Shown: positions 11,293 through 20,819 of the stretch, piece after piece
Numbering within the stretch: the stretch's first letter is position 1
Layout: every line of letters starts with the position of its first letter
Assembly (NCBI GenBank): GCA_963727245.1
Contig: CAVSFO010000018.1
Coordinates: forward strand, 248,001-312,000
Origin: JBKQVT01 sp963727245
GTDB taxonomy: Bacteria; Planctomycetota; Planctomycetia; Pirellulales; Thermoguttaceae
Length of the DNA stretch: 64,000 bases
Direction of reading: 5' to 3'
The notes under the pieces: model-generated
Told to the model about the DNA's origin: nothing
What the model saw: the letters and a program-made list of their open reading frames with translations, nothing else
Databases searched by the model: none
Position numbers and translations under genes: made by a program

Positions 11293-12513
11293 ATGATTCC
11301 AGCCGATACCAGGCACGGTGCGTTTTCCGTTCATGCTTCGGCGTGGGGCCTCGACCCCGCCGTGGCCATGCTCAATCACGGCTCGTTCGGGGCCTGCCCC
11401 CTGGCCGTGCTGGACGCCCAGCAACGGCTGCGGACGCAAATGGAACGCCAGCCGGTGCGGTTCCTCACCCGGCAAATCCAGCCCCTGCTGGACCAGTCGC
11501 GGCAGGTCCTCTGCGATCTGATCGGGGCCGACCCCGCCGAGGTGGTCTTCGTCTCCAATGTCACCGCCGCCGTCAACTGCGTGCTGCGCGGGCTGCCGCT
11601 GAGGCCGGGCGACGAACTGCTCCTGACCGATCACGGCTACAACGCCTGCCGCAACGTGGCCGACTACGTGGCCGGACGCTGCGATGCCCACGTCGTGGTG
11701 GCGACCATCCCCGTGCCGACCGAGTTGCCCCAGCAGATCGTCGAGGCGGTGCTGGACCGGGTCAGCGACCGTACCCGGCTGGCGATGCTCGATCACGTGA
11801 CCAGTCCGACGGCGGTGGTCTTTCCCATCGCGGAACTGGTCGAGCAACTTGGCCGCCGCGGCGTCGATACGCTGGTCGATGGCGCCCATGCCCCGGGCAT
11901 GTTGCCGTTGGACCTGCGGCGGATCGGGGCCGCGTACTATGCCGGCAACTGCCACAAATGGCTTTGTGCGCCGAAAGGGGCCGGTTTCCTGCACGTCCGC
12001 AGCGACCGCCGCGAGGGTTTGCACCCCAACGTCATCAGTCACGGCTACAGCGCCTGCTCGCCCGGCCGCAGCCGCTTCCACGACCTCTTCGATTGGGTCG
12101 GCACGATCGATCCGACGCCGTGGATGTGCGTGGGCGAGGCGATCCGCTACCTGGGCACGCTGGAGCCGGGCGGCATCGAGGGCCTGATGCGGCGGAACCG
12201 CGCGTTGGTCCTCTGGGCCCGGCGGCTGCTGGAAAAACGCCTGGGGTTGCGGCCGGTCTGTCCCGAGGCCATGCTCGGCGCGATGGCGGCCTTCGAGTTG
12301 CCCCCCGATGCGCCGTCGGCGCCGGGAGTCGCGCCGCCCATGCCGGGCGCGAGCCATCCGCTCAACGACGAGTTGTTCGAGCGGTTTGGGATCGAGGTGC
12401 CGGTGAGTTCTTGGCCGGCCGCCCCGCATAAATTGTTGCGAATTTCGGCCCAGGCCTATAATAGTCCGGAGCAGTACGAGCGTCTGGCCGATGCGCTGGA
12501 AACGTTGCTGTAG
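11293..12513 (+). CDS. class V aminotransferase (isopenicillin-N-epimerase-like)
   Basis: 406 residues from ATG 11293; the open frame reaches back to 10927, but that stretch is REP sequence. It is a fold-type I PLP enzyme of aminotransferase class V. MLNHGSFGACP is the typical N-terminal glycine loop, TLVDGAHAPGM carries the aspartate that pairs with the pyridine nitrogen, and NCHKWLCAPKGAGFL holds the Schiff-base lysine. The layout is closest to isopenicillin-N-epimerase-like and cysteine-desulfurase-like enzymes. The substrate is not inferable. It is divergent from dnaB with two REPINs between them. Confidence 0.82.
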   Translation: MIPADTRHGAFSVHASAWGLDPAVAMLNHGSFGACPLAVLDAQQRLRTQMERQPVRFLTRQIQPLLDQSRQVLCDLIGADPAEVVFVSNVTAAVNCVLRGLPLRPGDELLLTDHGYNACRNVADYVAGRCDAHVVVATIPVPTELPQQIVEAVLDRVSDRTRLAMLDHVTSPTAVVFPIAELVEQLGRRGVDTLVDGAHAPGMLPLDLRRIGAAYYAGNCHKWLCAPKGAGFLHVRSDRREGLHPNVISHGYSACSPGRSRFHDLFDWVGTIDPTPWMCVGEAIRYLGTLEPGGIEGLMRRNRALVLWARRLLEKRLGLRPVCPEAMLGAMAAFELPPDAPSAPGVAPPMPGASHPLNDELFERFGIEVPVSSWPAAPHKLLRISAQAYNSPEQYERLADALETLL

Positions 12514-12598
12514 TTGGTAGTGTGGTGGGGCTCGCTGCGCTCGACCCACCCTACAGACGTGTCCGTAACAAGAAGCAATTACGCGGCGGGAGTCGAGC

Positions 12599-13738
12599 AT
12601 GAAGGGCGAAGTGATCTACCTGTGCGCCTACGACATCGCCTATGAAGCGAATATCGCCGAGATCGAAAAGAGAATGCTCGGCACGGCGGAGCGACTGCGG
12701 TTGGGCCGCCTGAAAGACGCGCCGCGGAGTTTTCCGGCCTATCGCCCCTTGACCATCCAGATCGAGGACATGCAGATGGAAGGCCCGGAGGGTCCGGTGA
12801 CGCTTTCCACCTTCGTCAAGCTCTTTTCCGTGGGCGTGATCTCGGTCAAGGTGCGGATTCCCGTTTCCTGCCAGCGCATCACCGACCTGGTCGCCTTCCG
12901 CGATCTGCGATTCAAGGACGACACCACGCTCGACCAGCGGATTCGGGAAATCGTGGCGCGGCTTTTTGAAGATATCAAGCCGCACCTGGACACGCCCGTC
13001 GCCGCTTTGGAGCAACCCGAGGTCTACACCATCTTCTGCCTCAACCCGCCGTTGGCGGACGCGGCCGCTGCGGACGCGGCCGTTGCGGATGCCCCTTCCC
13101 GCGAGCCCATGGACAAGTGGCTTGGCCGCCACGAGCGCGAGGTGGCCGCCCTGCTGGCCGGCGAGACCGGCCCGGCCTGCCTCAGCGACCAGGAAATCCA
13201 GGAGACGCTGAAGTACAAGTATTCCTACTATCAACACGATCTGGCGGTGGTGGAATGGGATACAGCGTTCCTGGTGGACACGCCGGAAGGCTGCCAGGAC
13301 ACGCTCTACGTCTTGGAGGTGGCCAACCTGCAATTGGAGGAGCTGAGGGTCTATGACGCCAAGCTCGACGCCGTTCTCGACAAGGCGTATGACGACGTCG
13401 AGGCCGTGGTCCGGCCGCACGCTTTTCGCAACCGCCAGCGCGTGCTGGCCGAACTCCGCGAGATCAGAATGGACCTCACCAAGGTCGCCGATGAAGTCTC
13501 CAATACCACGAAGTTCTTCGGCGACTGGCACCTGGCGCGGATCTACATGGGCTGCGCCGCCCGCTTCCACCTCTCGGAGCGGGAAGGCGTGGTCAGCCAG
13601 AAACTGCGCGCCTTGGACGGCCTCTACACCATGTTGCAGCAGGACAGCATGAACCGGGCGATGCTGCTGCTGGAAATCACCATCGTCGCGCTCTTCGTCA
13701 TCGACCTGGTGATCATCGTCGTGTTGGGCATCAAGTGA
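12599..13738 (+). CDS. DUF155/RMD1-like membrane-anchored protein
   Basis: 379 residues, no break. The N-terminal half is alpha/beta with VISVKVRIP strands. The middle is acidic and holds an Ala/Asp-rich short repeat (ADAAAADAAVADA). The C-terminal third is helical (REIRMDLTKVADEVSNTTKF) and ends in one transmembrane helix (MLLLEITIVALFVIDLVIIV). VVEWDTAFLVD followed by long helices and a single C-terminal anchor resembles DUF155 (RMD1/YagE) proteins, whose bacterial role is unknown. The assignment is by pattern only. Start ATG 12599 follows CGGGAGTCGAGC. It ends directly against a palindrome array. Confidence 0.6.
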   Translation: MKGEVIYLCAYDIAYEANIAEIEKRMLGTAERLRLGRLKDAPRSFPAYRPLTIQIEDMQMEGPEGPVTLSTFVKLFSVGVISVKVRIPVSCQRITDLVAFRDLRFKDDTTLDQRIREIVARLFEDIKPHLDTPVAALEQPEVYTIFCLNPPLADAAAADAAVADAPSREPMDKWLGRHEREVAALLAGETGPACLSDQEIQETLKYKYSYYQHDLAVVEWDTAFLVDTPEGCQDTLYVLEVANLQLEELRVYDAKLDAVLDKAYDDVEAVVRPHAFRNRQRVLAELREIRMDLTKVADEVSNTTKFFGDWHLARIYMGCAARFHLSEREGVVSQKLRALDGLYTMLQQDSMNRAMLLLEITIVALFVIDLVIIVVLGIK

Positions 13739-13753
13739 CCGGAGCGTACGCCG

Positions 13754-14091
13754 CACACGCCGTGTGCCGTGAAATCGGTACGCCGCACACGCCGTGTGCG
13801 GTGTGATCGGCATGCGGCGCGACGAAGGCTAGAAAGGCTCCGCACACGGCGTGTGCGGGATACTGGGGAGGGCACACGCCGTGTGCCGTGAAATCGGTAC
13901 GCCGCACACGCCGTGTGCGGTGCGATCGGCATGCGGCGCGACGAAGGCTAGAAAGGCTCCGCACACGGCGTGTGCGGGATACTGGGGAGGGCACACGCCG
14001 TGTGCGGTGAAACCAGTACGCCGCACACGCCGTGTGCGGTGCGATCGTCACACGGCGTGTGACGGATACCCGGGTCGTCACACGCCGTGTG
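13754..14091. repeat. 119-bp tandem array of CACACG(C/G)CGTGTG palindromes
   Basis: Ten copies of the 13-base palindrome CACACG-N-CGTGTG lie at 13754, 13786, 13843, 13873, 13905, 13962, 13992, 14024, 14049 and 14079. The first eight follow an exact 119-bp period with three palindromes per unit. The array lies between two convergent genes. The same palindrome recurs three times at a 30-bp period at 22549-22621. Confidence 0.9.
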
Positions 14092-14122
14092 CGGTGCGAT
14101 CGGCATACGGCCCCGACCACGC

Positions 14123-15352
14123 TCACTCGCCGAACCGCCAGGTCAAACCCATGCCGACGTAGTAGATGGCCAGCGACGCTTCCGCGCTGGAGCCGAACTG
14201 GCTCGATTGCTTGGGGATGAGGCCGGCGAAGAGGTCCAGGTCGAGGTTCGGCACCAGGAAACCCTCGCGCCCGACGCCGAAGGTGATGCGGTTCTGATTG
14301 ACGCAGGGCACGCACGCGGCCTGGAAGAGCTGCACGATGTCCTGTCCCACCGGGTTGCCGTCGAGGCTGCCGCCGACGCTGTGGTTGATGGGGCTGGTGT
14401 TGTACGCGTAGCCCAGGCGGTACTTGCACTGCCCGCAGGTCAGTTGCGTGCCGACGGCGAAGGCCCATTGGTTGACGAACACGTCTTGCCAAAGGGCGGC
14501 GTCGTCCCAGAGCTTGTAGTAGACGTCGGCGGCAATCAGCAGGTCGCCGCCCAGCAGACTGCGGTTGGCCACGCCGATGCCGATGGTCTGCGGTTGGTCG
14601 ATGTCAAGGTCGCGGTAGGCGCCGTTGAAGCGAATGGCGTTGGGAAATTGGAAGTCCATTTTCGACTGATAGTAGGCGCCGATCGTGTTGCAGCCGTTCA
14701 GGTCGTAGGTGACGCCGCAGGTGCCGCGCAGCGCGTAGGCGTTCACCATGGCGCTGCTGATGAGCGGCCCGACGAATCCCAGTTGCTCGAATCCGTTGCC
14801 CAGGGTCAGGGCCGCCCCGACCGAGAGCTGGTCGGTCAACTGGACCCCGACCGCGCTATTGATGCCGAGGACCAGGTACTCGTTGCTGACGTTGTTGACG
14901 AGGCTGTTGGTCGGGACCAGGCCGCGGTACTCGTCGCCCAGGCCGCTGAGGCCGGACAGCCCCAAGCCGATCACCGCCGGCAGGCCGCGGCAGCGGAGGT
15001 CCTGGATGACCCCGAGTTCGGGATTGGCAAATCCTTCCGTCCGCGACGTGACGCGGAAGGGGCTGCTACCCAACGGCGGGTTGCTGTCAGTTACCGTGGG
15101 ATAGCCTTCGACCCAGGCGCCTCCCATGGTGAACTGCGTGCCGTGGAATTGCGTCAGTGTGGCCGGGTTGCCGAAGATGGCCGCGGGCACGTCTTGCGGC
15201 ATGGCCAGGCTCACCCCCGCCATGCCCCCGGCCGCCGGCGTCAGCACGTTCTGGGTGTCCGACCCATACCCTTGGCCCAGCGCCCGCGGGGCGTGCGCTG
15301 CCAAGGCGAACCCCACGGCCAAGACGACGAGAATGAGCCTGCCGTTCATCAT
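14123..15352 (-). CDS. FadL/OmpP1-like outer-membrane protein
   Basis: 409 residues from ATG 15352 (or the next Met at 15349), preceded by a GCAGGGGG ribosome site; the open frame runs back to 15631 through REP sequence. A clear signal peptide (LILVVLAVGFALAAHAPRALG) is followed by an N-terminal plug-like segment with AAIFGNPATLTQFHGTQF, typical of the FadL/toluene-transport family. Many amphipathic beta strands follow, ending IYYVGMGLTWRFGE. The family forms monomeric barrels that pass hydrophobic compounds across the outer membrane. The ligand is unknown. It is convergent with the DUF155-like gene. Confidence 0.75.
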   Translation of the reverse strand: MMNGRLILVVLAVGFALAAHAPRALGQGYGSDTQNVLTPAAGGMAGVSLAMPQDVPAAIFGNPATLTQFHGTQFTMGGAWVEGYPTVTDSNPPLGSSPFRVTSRTEGFANPELGVIQDLRCRGLPAVIGLGLSGLSGLGDEYRGLVPTNSLVNNVSNEYLVLGINSAVGVQLTDQLSVGAALTLGNGFEQLGFVGPLISSAMVNAYALRGTCGVTYDLNGCNTIGAYYQSKMDFQFPNAIRFNGAYRDLDIDQPQTIGIGVANRSLLGGDLLIAADVYYKLWDDAALWQDVFVNQWAFAVGTQLTCGQCKYRLGYAYNTSPINHSVGGSLDGNPVGQDIVQLFQAACVPCVNQNRITFGVGREGFLVPNLDLDLFAGLIPKQSSQFGSSAEASLAIYYVGMGLTWRFGE

Positions 15353-15587
15353 GCACCCCCTGCGGTGAAGACCGGCCTCGAAACGGCATCCTGCCAGACG
15401 CCTCGGGCGACAACCCATCGTGAGGATTCCGGTTCCTACAGTCGCATCGGCTTTGTCGGAAATGGGGCTTGACGCGAGCTTTCCCTTGGTAGGGGTCTTT
15501 CCATTGTTCCGGCCGTTGAAACCGGCACAGGCGGCAATCCTTGACAGGGTTCGGGGTTCCGGGTTCGCGTCGGGTGGGAAAAAGGTG

Positions 15588-15652
15588 ACAGGCACCATTT
15601 GTGCGAAGCACCCTCCGGGCCGTTCCGGCAAATGGTGCCTGTCACCTTTTTC
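15588..15652. repeat. REPIN, AAAGGTGACAGGCACC family
   Basis: AAAAAGGTGACAGGCACCAT and its complement are separated by about 25 bases, forming a long hairpin in the 496-bp divergent spacer 15353-15848. A related family lies at 60956-61118. No gene is seen in the spacer. Confidence 0.75.
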
Positions 15653-15848
15653 CCTTTCGCTGCGCCGGGAGCCGGTCCCCGGTTTCGTACCGGCCCGATT
15701 TGCCTTACAACGGGCGGGTGCGTAAAATACTTTGCGTTCGGTCGCAAAGCCACTTCCGAGGGGTACGTTCCCGGCCTTTCCGTCAGTCGCATGACGGCGA
15801 CGGTCTCATCCAACGGCCAGAACCAGCGGACAAGCAAACACGGAGACA

Positions 15849-18365
15849 ATGCCCATGAAACGCGCGAAACGAATCCAATTGTGCGGAGCGGCGCTGGCGG
15901 TAACGACGGCGGCGGTGCCGGGCATGGCTCAACAGCCGGGCGGCGCGCCGGGCTCGCCCAGCGCCACCGCCACCATCGACGGCAGGCAACTCCCCGCCCC
16001 CGACCCGAAATTCGGCGGTGTGATCAAGGACAACGCCGCCCAGTCCAAGGCGTGGTGGGCGCCGCGGGTGGTGCCGCCCAAGGGCGCGCCCAACATCCTG
16101 CTGATCATGACCGACGACGTGGGTTTCGGCGCCCCGAGCACCTTCGGCGGCGTCATTCCCACTCCCGCGCTGGATCGCATCGCCCATGCGGGGCTCCGCT
16201 ACACGCAGTTCCATTCCACGGCGCTCTGTTCGCCGACGCGGGCGGCGCTGATCACCGGGCGCAACCATCACTCGGCGGGTTTCGGCGTGGTCTCCGAACA
16301 ATCTACCGGCTTCCCGGGCTACAACAGCATCATCGGCAAGGACAAGGCCACCATCGGCCGCATCCTCAAGGATAACGGCTTCGCCACCTCGTGGTTTGGC
16401 AAGGACCACAACACGCCGACCTTCCAGGCCAGCCAGGTCGGGCCGTTCGACCAGTGGCCCATCGGCATGGGCTTCGAGTATTTCTACGGTTTCGTCGGCG
16501 GCGACACCAGCCAGTGGGAGCCGAACCTCTTCCGCAACACGACGGCGATCTATCCTTACGTCGGCCGGCCCGGCTGGAACCTGACCACCGCCATGGCCGA
16601 CGACGCCATCGCCTGGCTGAACCAACTCAACGAGATCGACCCGAGCAAGCCGTTCTTCTGCTACTACGTGCCGGGCGGCACGCACGCGCCCCATCACCCG
16701 ACGCCGCAATGGGTGAAAAAGATCAGCGCCATGCACCTGTTCGACAAGGGCTGGAACGAACTCCGCGAAACGATCATCGCCAACCAGAAGAAGCTCGGCG
16801 TGATCCCGCAGGACGCCAAGTTGACGCCCTGGCCGGACACGCTCCTCAAGAAGTGGGACGACCTGAACGCCAATGAGAAGAAGATGTTTATCCGCCAGGT
16901 CGAGGTCTATGCCGCCTATCTCGCCTACACCGATCACGAGATCGGCCGGGTCATCCAGGCCGTCGAAGACATGGGCAAGCTGGATAACACGCTCATCATT
17001 TACATCAGCGGCGACAACGGTTCCAGCGCCGAAGGCACGCTGGTCGGCACGCCAAACGAGGTCGCCATGTTCAACGGCGTGGAAGTCCCCGTCGAGGATC
17101 AACTGAAGTACTTCTACGACGTTTGGGGCACCGACCGCACGTACAACCACATGGCCATCGGCTGGACCTGGGCCTTTGACACGCCCTTCACTTGGACCAA
17201 GCAGATCGCCTCGCACCTGGGCGGCGTCCGGCAAGGCATGTGCGTTTCCTGGCCGGGGCACATCAAGGACTGCGGCGGCATTCGCAACCAGTTCCATCAC
17301 GTCATCGACGTCGTGCCGACGATCCTCGAAGTCTGCGGCATCCGTCAGCCCGAGGCTGTGGACGGCATCAAGCAAAGCCCGATCGAGGGCGTAAGCTTCG
17401 CTTATACCTTCGACCAGGTCAACGCCGACGCGCCCTCGCGGCACAAGACCCAGTACTTCGAGATGATGGGCGACCACGCCCTCTACCATGACGGCTGGAT
17501 GGCCAGCACGAAGGTCATCCGCCCGCCTTGGATCGTGGCCGGCCCGGTCAACCAGGATCCCCTCAACAACGTGACCTGGGAACTTTACGACCTGACCAAG
17601 GACTGGTCGCAGTCCGACGATCTGGCCGCCTCCCATCCGGCCAAGATCAACGAGTTCAAGGCGCTGTTCCTCAGGGAGGCAATGAAGTACCAAGTACTGC
17701 CGCTGGACGCCTCGGTGGCCACGCGACTGGTGGCGCCGCGTCCCAACATCACCGCCGGCCGTAGCGAGTTCGTCTACACCAAGCCGCTCACCGGCATCCC
17801 GCAGGGCGACTCCCCGCTGCTGTTGAACACCTCCTACACCGTCACGGCCGACATCGAGATTCCCCGGGGCGGGGCCGAGGGCATGTTGCTCACCTCCGGC
17901 GGACGCTTCGGCGGCTACGGCTTCTACCTGCTCAAGGGCAAGCCCGTCTTCCTCTGGAACCTCGTCGACCTGAAGCGCATCCGCTGGGAAGGCCCCGAGG
18001 CGCTCACGCCCGGCAGGCACGTCATCGACTTCGACTTCAAATACGACGGCCTTGGCGCGGGCACGATCGCCTTCAACAACATGAGCGGCATCGGCCGCAG
18101 CGGCACCGGCGTGCTCAAGGTGGACGGCCAAGAAGTGGCCAGCCGGAAAATGGAACGCACCCTCCCGCTCATCCTGCAGTGGGACGAAAGCTTCGACATC
18201 GGCTCCGATACCGGCACGCCGGTCGACGACAAGGATTACCAGATCCCCTTCAAGTTCACCGGCAAGTTCAATAAGCTGACGATCAAGCTCGACCGGCCGA
18301 AACTCACGCCGGCCGACGAAAGGCGCCTGCTGGAATCGCAGCGGAACAACAAGGCGAGCGAGTAA
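15849..18365 (+). CDS. sulfatase (formylglycine type), 838 aa
   Basis: 838 residues. A signal peptide (LCGAALAVTTAAVPGMAQ) indicates export. The N-terminal alkaline-phosphatase-like fold has metal ligands in LLIMTDDVGFG (D89, D90) and the active-site sequence LCSPTRAALITGR. C127 is the cysteine that is oxidised to formylglycine. GGTHAPHHP and ISGDNGSSAEG give further metal/sulfate ligands. The C-terminal ~220 residues are a beta-rich extension. Family members cleave sulfate esters; the substrate is not predictable. The anSME gene 72 bp downstream is the natural partner that converts C127. ATG 15849 follows GGAG closely; 15855 is an alternative. Confidence 0.93.
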   Translation: MPMKRAKRIQLCGAALAVTTAAVPGMAQQPGGAPGSPSATATIDGRQLPAPDPKFGGVIKDNAAQSKAWWAPRVVPPKGAPNILLIMTDDVGFGAPSTFGGVIPTPALDRIAHAGLRYTQFHSTALCSPTRAALITGRNHHSAGFGVVSEQSTGFPGYNSIIGKDKATIGRILKDNGFATSWFGKDHNTPTFQASQVGPFDQWPIGMGFEYFYGFVGGDTSQWEPNLFRNTTAIYPYVGRPGWNLTTAMADDAIAWLNQLNEIDPSKPFFCYYVPGGTHAPHHPTPQWVKKISAMHLFDKGWNELRETIIANQKKLGVIPQDAKLTPWPDTLLKKWDDLNANEKKMFIRQVEVYAAYLAYTDHEIGRVIQAVEDMGKLDNTLIIYISGDNGSSAEGTLVGTPNEVAMFNGVEVPVEDQLKYFYDVWGTDRTYNHMAIGWTWAFDTPFTWTKQIASHLGGVRQGMCVSWPGHIKDCGGIRNQFHHVIDVVPTILEVCGIRQPEAVDGIKQSPIEGVSFAYTFDQVNADAPSRHKTQYFEMMGDHALYHDGWMASTKVIRPPWIVAGPVNQDPLNNVTWELYDLTKDWSQSDDLAASHPAKINEFKALFLREAMKYQVLPLDASVATRLVAPRPNITAGRSEFVYTKPLTGIPQGDSPLLLNTSYTVTADIEIPRGGAEGMLLTSGGRFGGYGFYLLKGKPVFLWNLVDLKRIRWEGPEALTPGRHVIDFDFKYDGLGAGTIAFNNMSGIGRSGTGVLKVDGQEVASRKMERTLPLILQWDESFDIGSDTGTPVDDKDYQIPFKFTGKFNKLTIKLDRPKLTPADERRLLESQRNNKASE

Positions 18366-18437
18366 GGGACGTTCCTTGCGGACGGTCCCCAAGGCGCCGG
18401 CCACCCGCCCGGCGAGACAGCATCGCGCGATGACACC

Positions 18438-19728
18438 ATGACAGACCCGACTCGCATCGCAGACGATGATAATCCTCTGCGCGTGGTCCCGATCGTCAAG
18501 GGCCAGCGGCGCTTCAACGTCATGGCCAAACCGCTCGGCCCGGCCTGCAACCTCGCTTGCACCTACTGCTATTACCTCAGCAAGGAGCGGCTGCTGGGGC
18601 TCAGCGGGCATCAGCCCATGGCGGACGATGTCCTGGAGAAGTTCATCGGCGACTACATCGCCGACAACGACGCCCCCCAGGTCGAATTCGAGTGGCAAGG
18701 GGGCGAGCCGACCCTGTTGGGCGTCGATTTCTTCCGCAAGGTCGTGGAGCTGCAAAAGAAACATTGCCCGCCGCACAAGCGGGTCCTCAACAACCTGCAA
18801 ACCAACGGCCTGCTCCTGGACGACCCCTGGTGCCGGTTCCTGCACGAAAACCAGTTCCTCGTCGGCCTCAGCATCGACGGCCCGAAGAAGCTGCACGACG
18901 CCTACCGCGTGACCAAGGGAGGCCAGCCCACCTTCGACCGGGTGTTTGCCGCCGCCAAGCTGCTGAAAAAACACCAGGTCGACTTCAACACCCTGACGGT
19001 CCTCCACCGGCTGAACGTGCAACGACCGCTGGATGTCTACCGGTTCCTCTCCCGCGAAGTCGGCCCCCGGGTGATGCAGTTCATTCCGCTGGTCGAACCG
19101 CGTGGATTCGAAACCGTGGCCCCTGGCCACCGCGACGAGAGCACCGCGCCGATGGTCGGCACGCCGTGCGCCAAGCCCGGGACGCCCGATTCGATCGTCA
19201 CCGAGTGGAGCGTGGACGCCGACGATTTCGGCACGTTTCTTTGCAAGGTGTTCGACGACTGGCAGCAGCGCGACCTGGGCAGGCACTTCGTCAATCTGTT
19301 CGAGTCGTGGGCGGCGGTGTGGATGGGGCGTCCGGCCCAGATTTCGCGCCTTCCACGACTTCTGCGGCAAAGCCCTGCTGCTGGAGCGCGACGGCAACCT
19401 TTACAGTTGCGACCATTTCGTCTATCCGGAGTTCCGGCTGGGGAACATCCGCGAGAAGCCCTTGGTCGAGACCGTTTTTTCCGGCCGCCAGGTGCGGTTC
19501 GGCTTGGCCAAGCAGGACGCGCTGCCCGAGTATTGCCGGGATTGCGAGTACCTGTTTGCCTGTTGGGGCGAGTGCCCGCGCAACCGCTTGCTGCGGTCGC
19601 CCGAGGGCGAGCCGGGCCTGAACTATCTCTGCCCCGGCTTGCGACGCTTCTTCGTCCATGCAGATCAGCGGCTCAAGGAAATTGCCGGGCAATTCCGCCG
19701 CGCAGAATCTGAAGCGAGGATCTTTTGA
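18438..19728 (+). CDS. anaerobic sulfatase-maturating radical SAM enzyme (frameshifted)
   Basis: About 430 residues once joined. The radical SAM cluster motif is CNLACTYCYY near residue 35. Downstream are EWQGGEPTLLG and the SPASM-type cysteines (FCGKALL, YSCDHFVYP, CRDCEYLFACWGECP). The frame breaks near 19345: deleting one C turns ATTTCGCGCC into ATT TGC GCC and restores the family cysteine ahead of FHDFCGKA, which strongly indicates a sequence error. Family members install formylglycine in sulfatases. It lies 72 bp after the sulfatase and is presumably co-transcribed. It is a paralogue of the gene at 33743-35006. Confidence 0.92.
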
Positions 19729-19799
19729 CGCCACCCTTCCCAGGGACCGCCTTTCTTGCGCCATCGAACAATTCAACCGACACCCGAAAGGAGAAAGCC

Positions 19800-20726
19800 A
19801 TGAAGCGACTTATCCTGCTGGCCGCCGTCTGTGCGGCCGCTCACCAGGCGGCACTTGCCGAGGAACCCACCCGGCAACGCAAGGATGAAGCGGCCATCCG
19901 CGCCACGGCCGACGCCTTCCTGAAGGCGTTCAATCGCGGCGACGCCAAGGCGGTGGCCGCCCTTTGGACCGAAAACGGCACGCTAACCGACGATCGCGGC
20001 CAGTGGTTCAAGGGCCGCCGGGCCATTGAAAACGAGTACGCCGCCTTCTTCAAGCAGCAGCCCGGCGCCAAGATGGAAGTCGCCATCCAGTCCCTCGACT
20101 TCCCCGCCCCGGGCGTGGCCGTCGAGGATGGTCTGGCGCGGGTCGCCGGCAAGGACGGCGCGCAGCCGGCCGCCAGCCGTTATACCGCGGTCCACGTCCT
20201 GCAAGACGGCAAATGGCTCATGGCCAGCACCCGCGAATCGGGCATCGAGTTGCCGTCCAACTACGGGCGGCTGCGGCAGTTGCAATGCCTGATCGGGGAC
20301 TGGGAGACCAGGTCCGAGGGCACGGTGGTCCAGACCCGCGTCCGCTGGATCGCCCAGCGGAGTTTCCTCGAGCGTCAGTACACGGTCCGCCAGGACGGCG
20401 TCACCACCGCTTCGGGTTTGCAGATCATCGGCTGGGACCCGCAGTCCAGCCAGGTGCACTCGTGGTCGTTCGACTCCTCGGGCGGGCACGGCGCCGGCGC
20501 ATGGACGCCGATCCCGCAGGGCTGGCGCATCGCATCCACCGGCGTGCTGGCCGACGGCACCCCGACCTCGTCGCAGGACTTGCTCACCCGCGTCCCCGAT
20601 GAAGAGAACGTCCTGGGCTGGCAATCCGTCAACCGCAGGGTCGGCAATACGCAACTGCCCGACACCCGCGAGGTCGTGCTGGAGCGGCTGCCGGAGAAGC
20701 TGCCGCTCGGTCCGGGCCGGAAGTAA
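19800..20726 (+). CDS. secreted NTF2-like (SgcJ/EcaC-type) protein
   Basis: 308 residues with ATG 19800 well placed after AAAGGAGAAAGCC. There is a signal peptide (LILLAAVCAAAHQAALA). The first domain (RATADAFLKAFNRGDAKAV, then a strand-rich half) is a SnoaL/DUF4440-like NTF2 fold. The second (residues ~165-300, starting CLIGDWETRSEG) resembles the beta-barrel part often fused to it in planctomycete proteins. No catalytic residues are assignable. It follows the maturase by 71 bp, so it may be the third gene of a sulfatase operon. Confidence 0.7.
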   Translation: MKRLILLAAVCAAAHQAALAEEPTRQRKDEAAIRATADAFLKAFNRGDAKAVAALWTENGTLTDDRGQWFKGRRAIENEYAAFFKQQPGAKMEVAIQSLDFPAPGVAVEDGLARVAGKDGAQPAASRYTAVHVLQDGKWLMASTRESGIELPSNYGRLRQLQCLIGDWETRSEGTVVQTRVRWIAQRSFLERQYTVRQDGVTTASGLQIIGWDPQSSQVHSWSFDSSGGHGAGAWTPIPQGWRIASTGVLADGTPTSSQDLLTRVPDEENVLGWQSVNRRVGNTQLPDTREVVLERLPEKLPLGPGRK

Positions 20727-20819
20727 CGGCCCGCAAAAGAAAACGTGGGGAACCGGGCACCCTCTGGGTGCCTTGGAAATTCGCAGCTTCGGAAACGAGT
20801 AAAGATAAAGGGGATAACC

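Noticed and set aside
10359..12600. Long minus-strand extension upstream of the dnaB C-terminal frame
   Set aside because: It runs antisense through the aminotransferase. Only the part below about 10360 is dnaB.
13754..14091. CRISPR array
   Set aside because: The bases between palindromes repeat with the same 119-bp period, so there are no unique spacers, and no cas genes are near.
15783..19397. 1204-codon minus-strand frame
   Set aside because: Antisense of the sulfatase and maturase genes, both of which have unambiguous active-site motifs.
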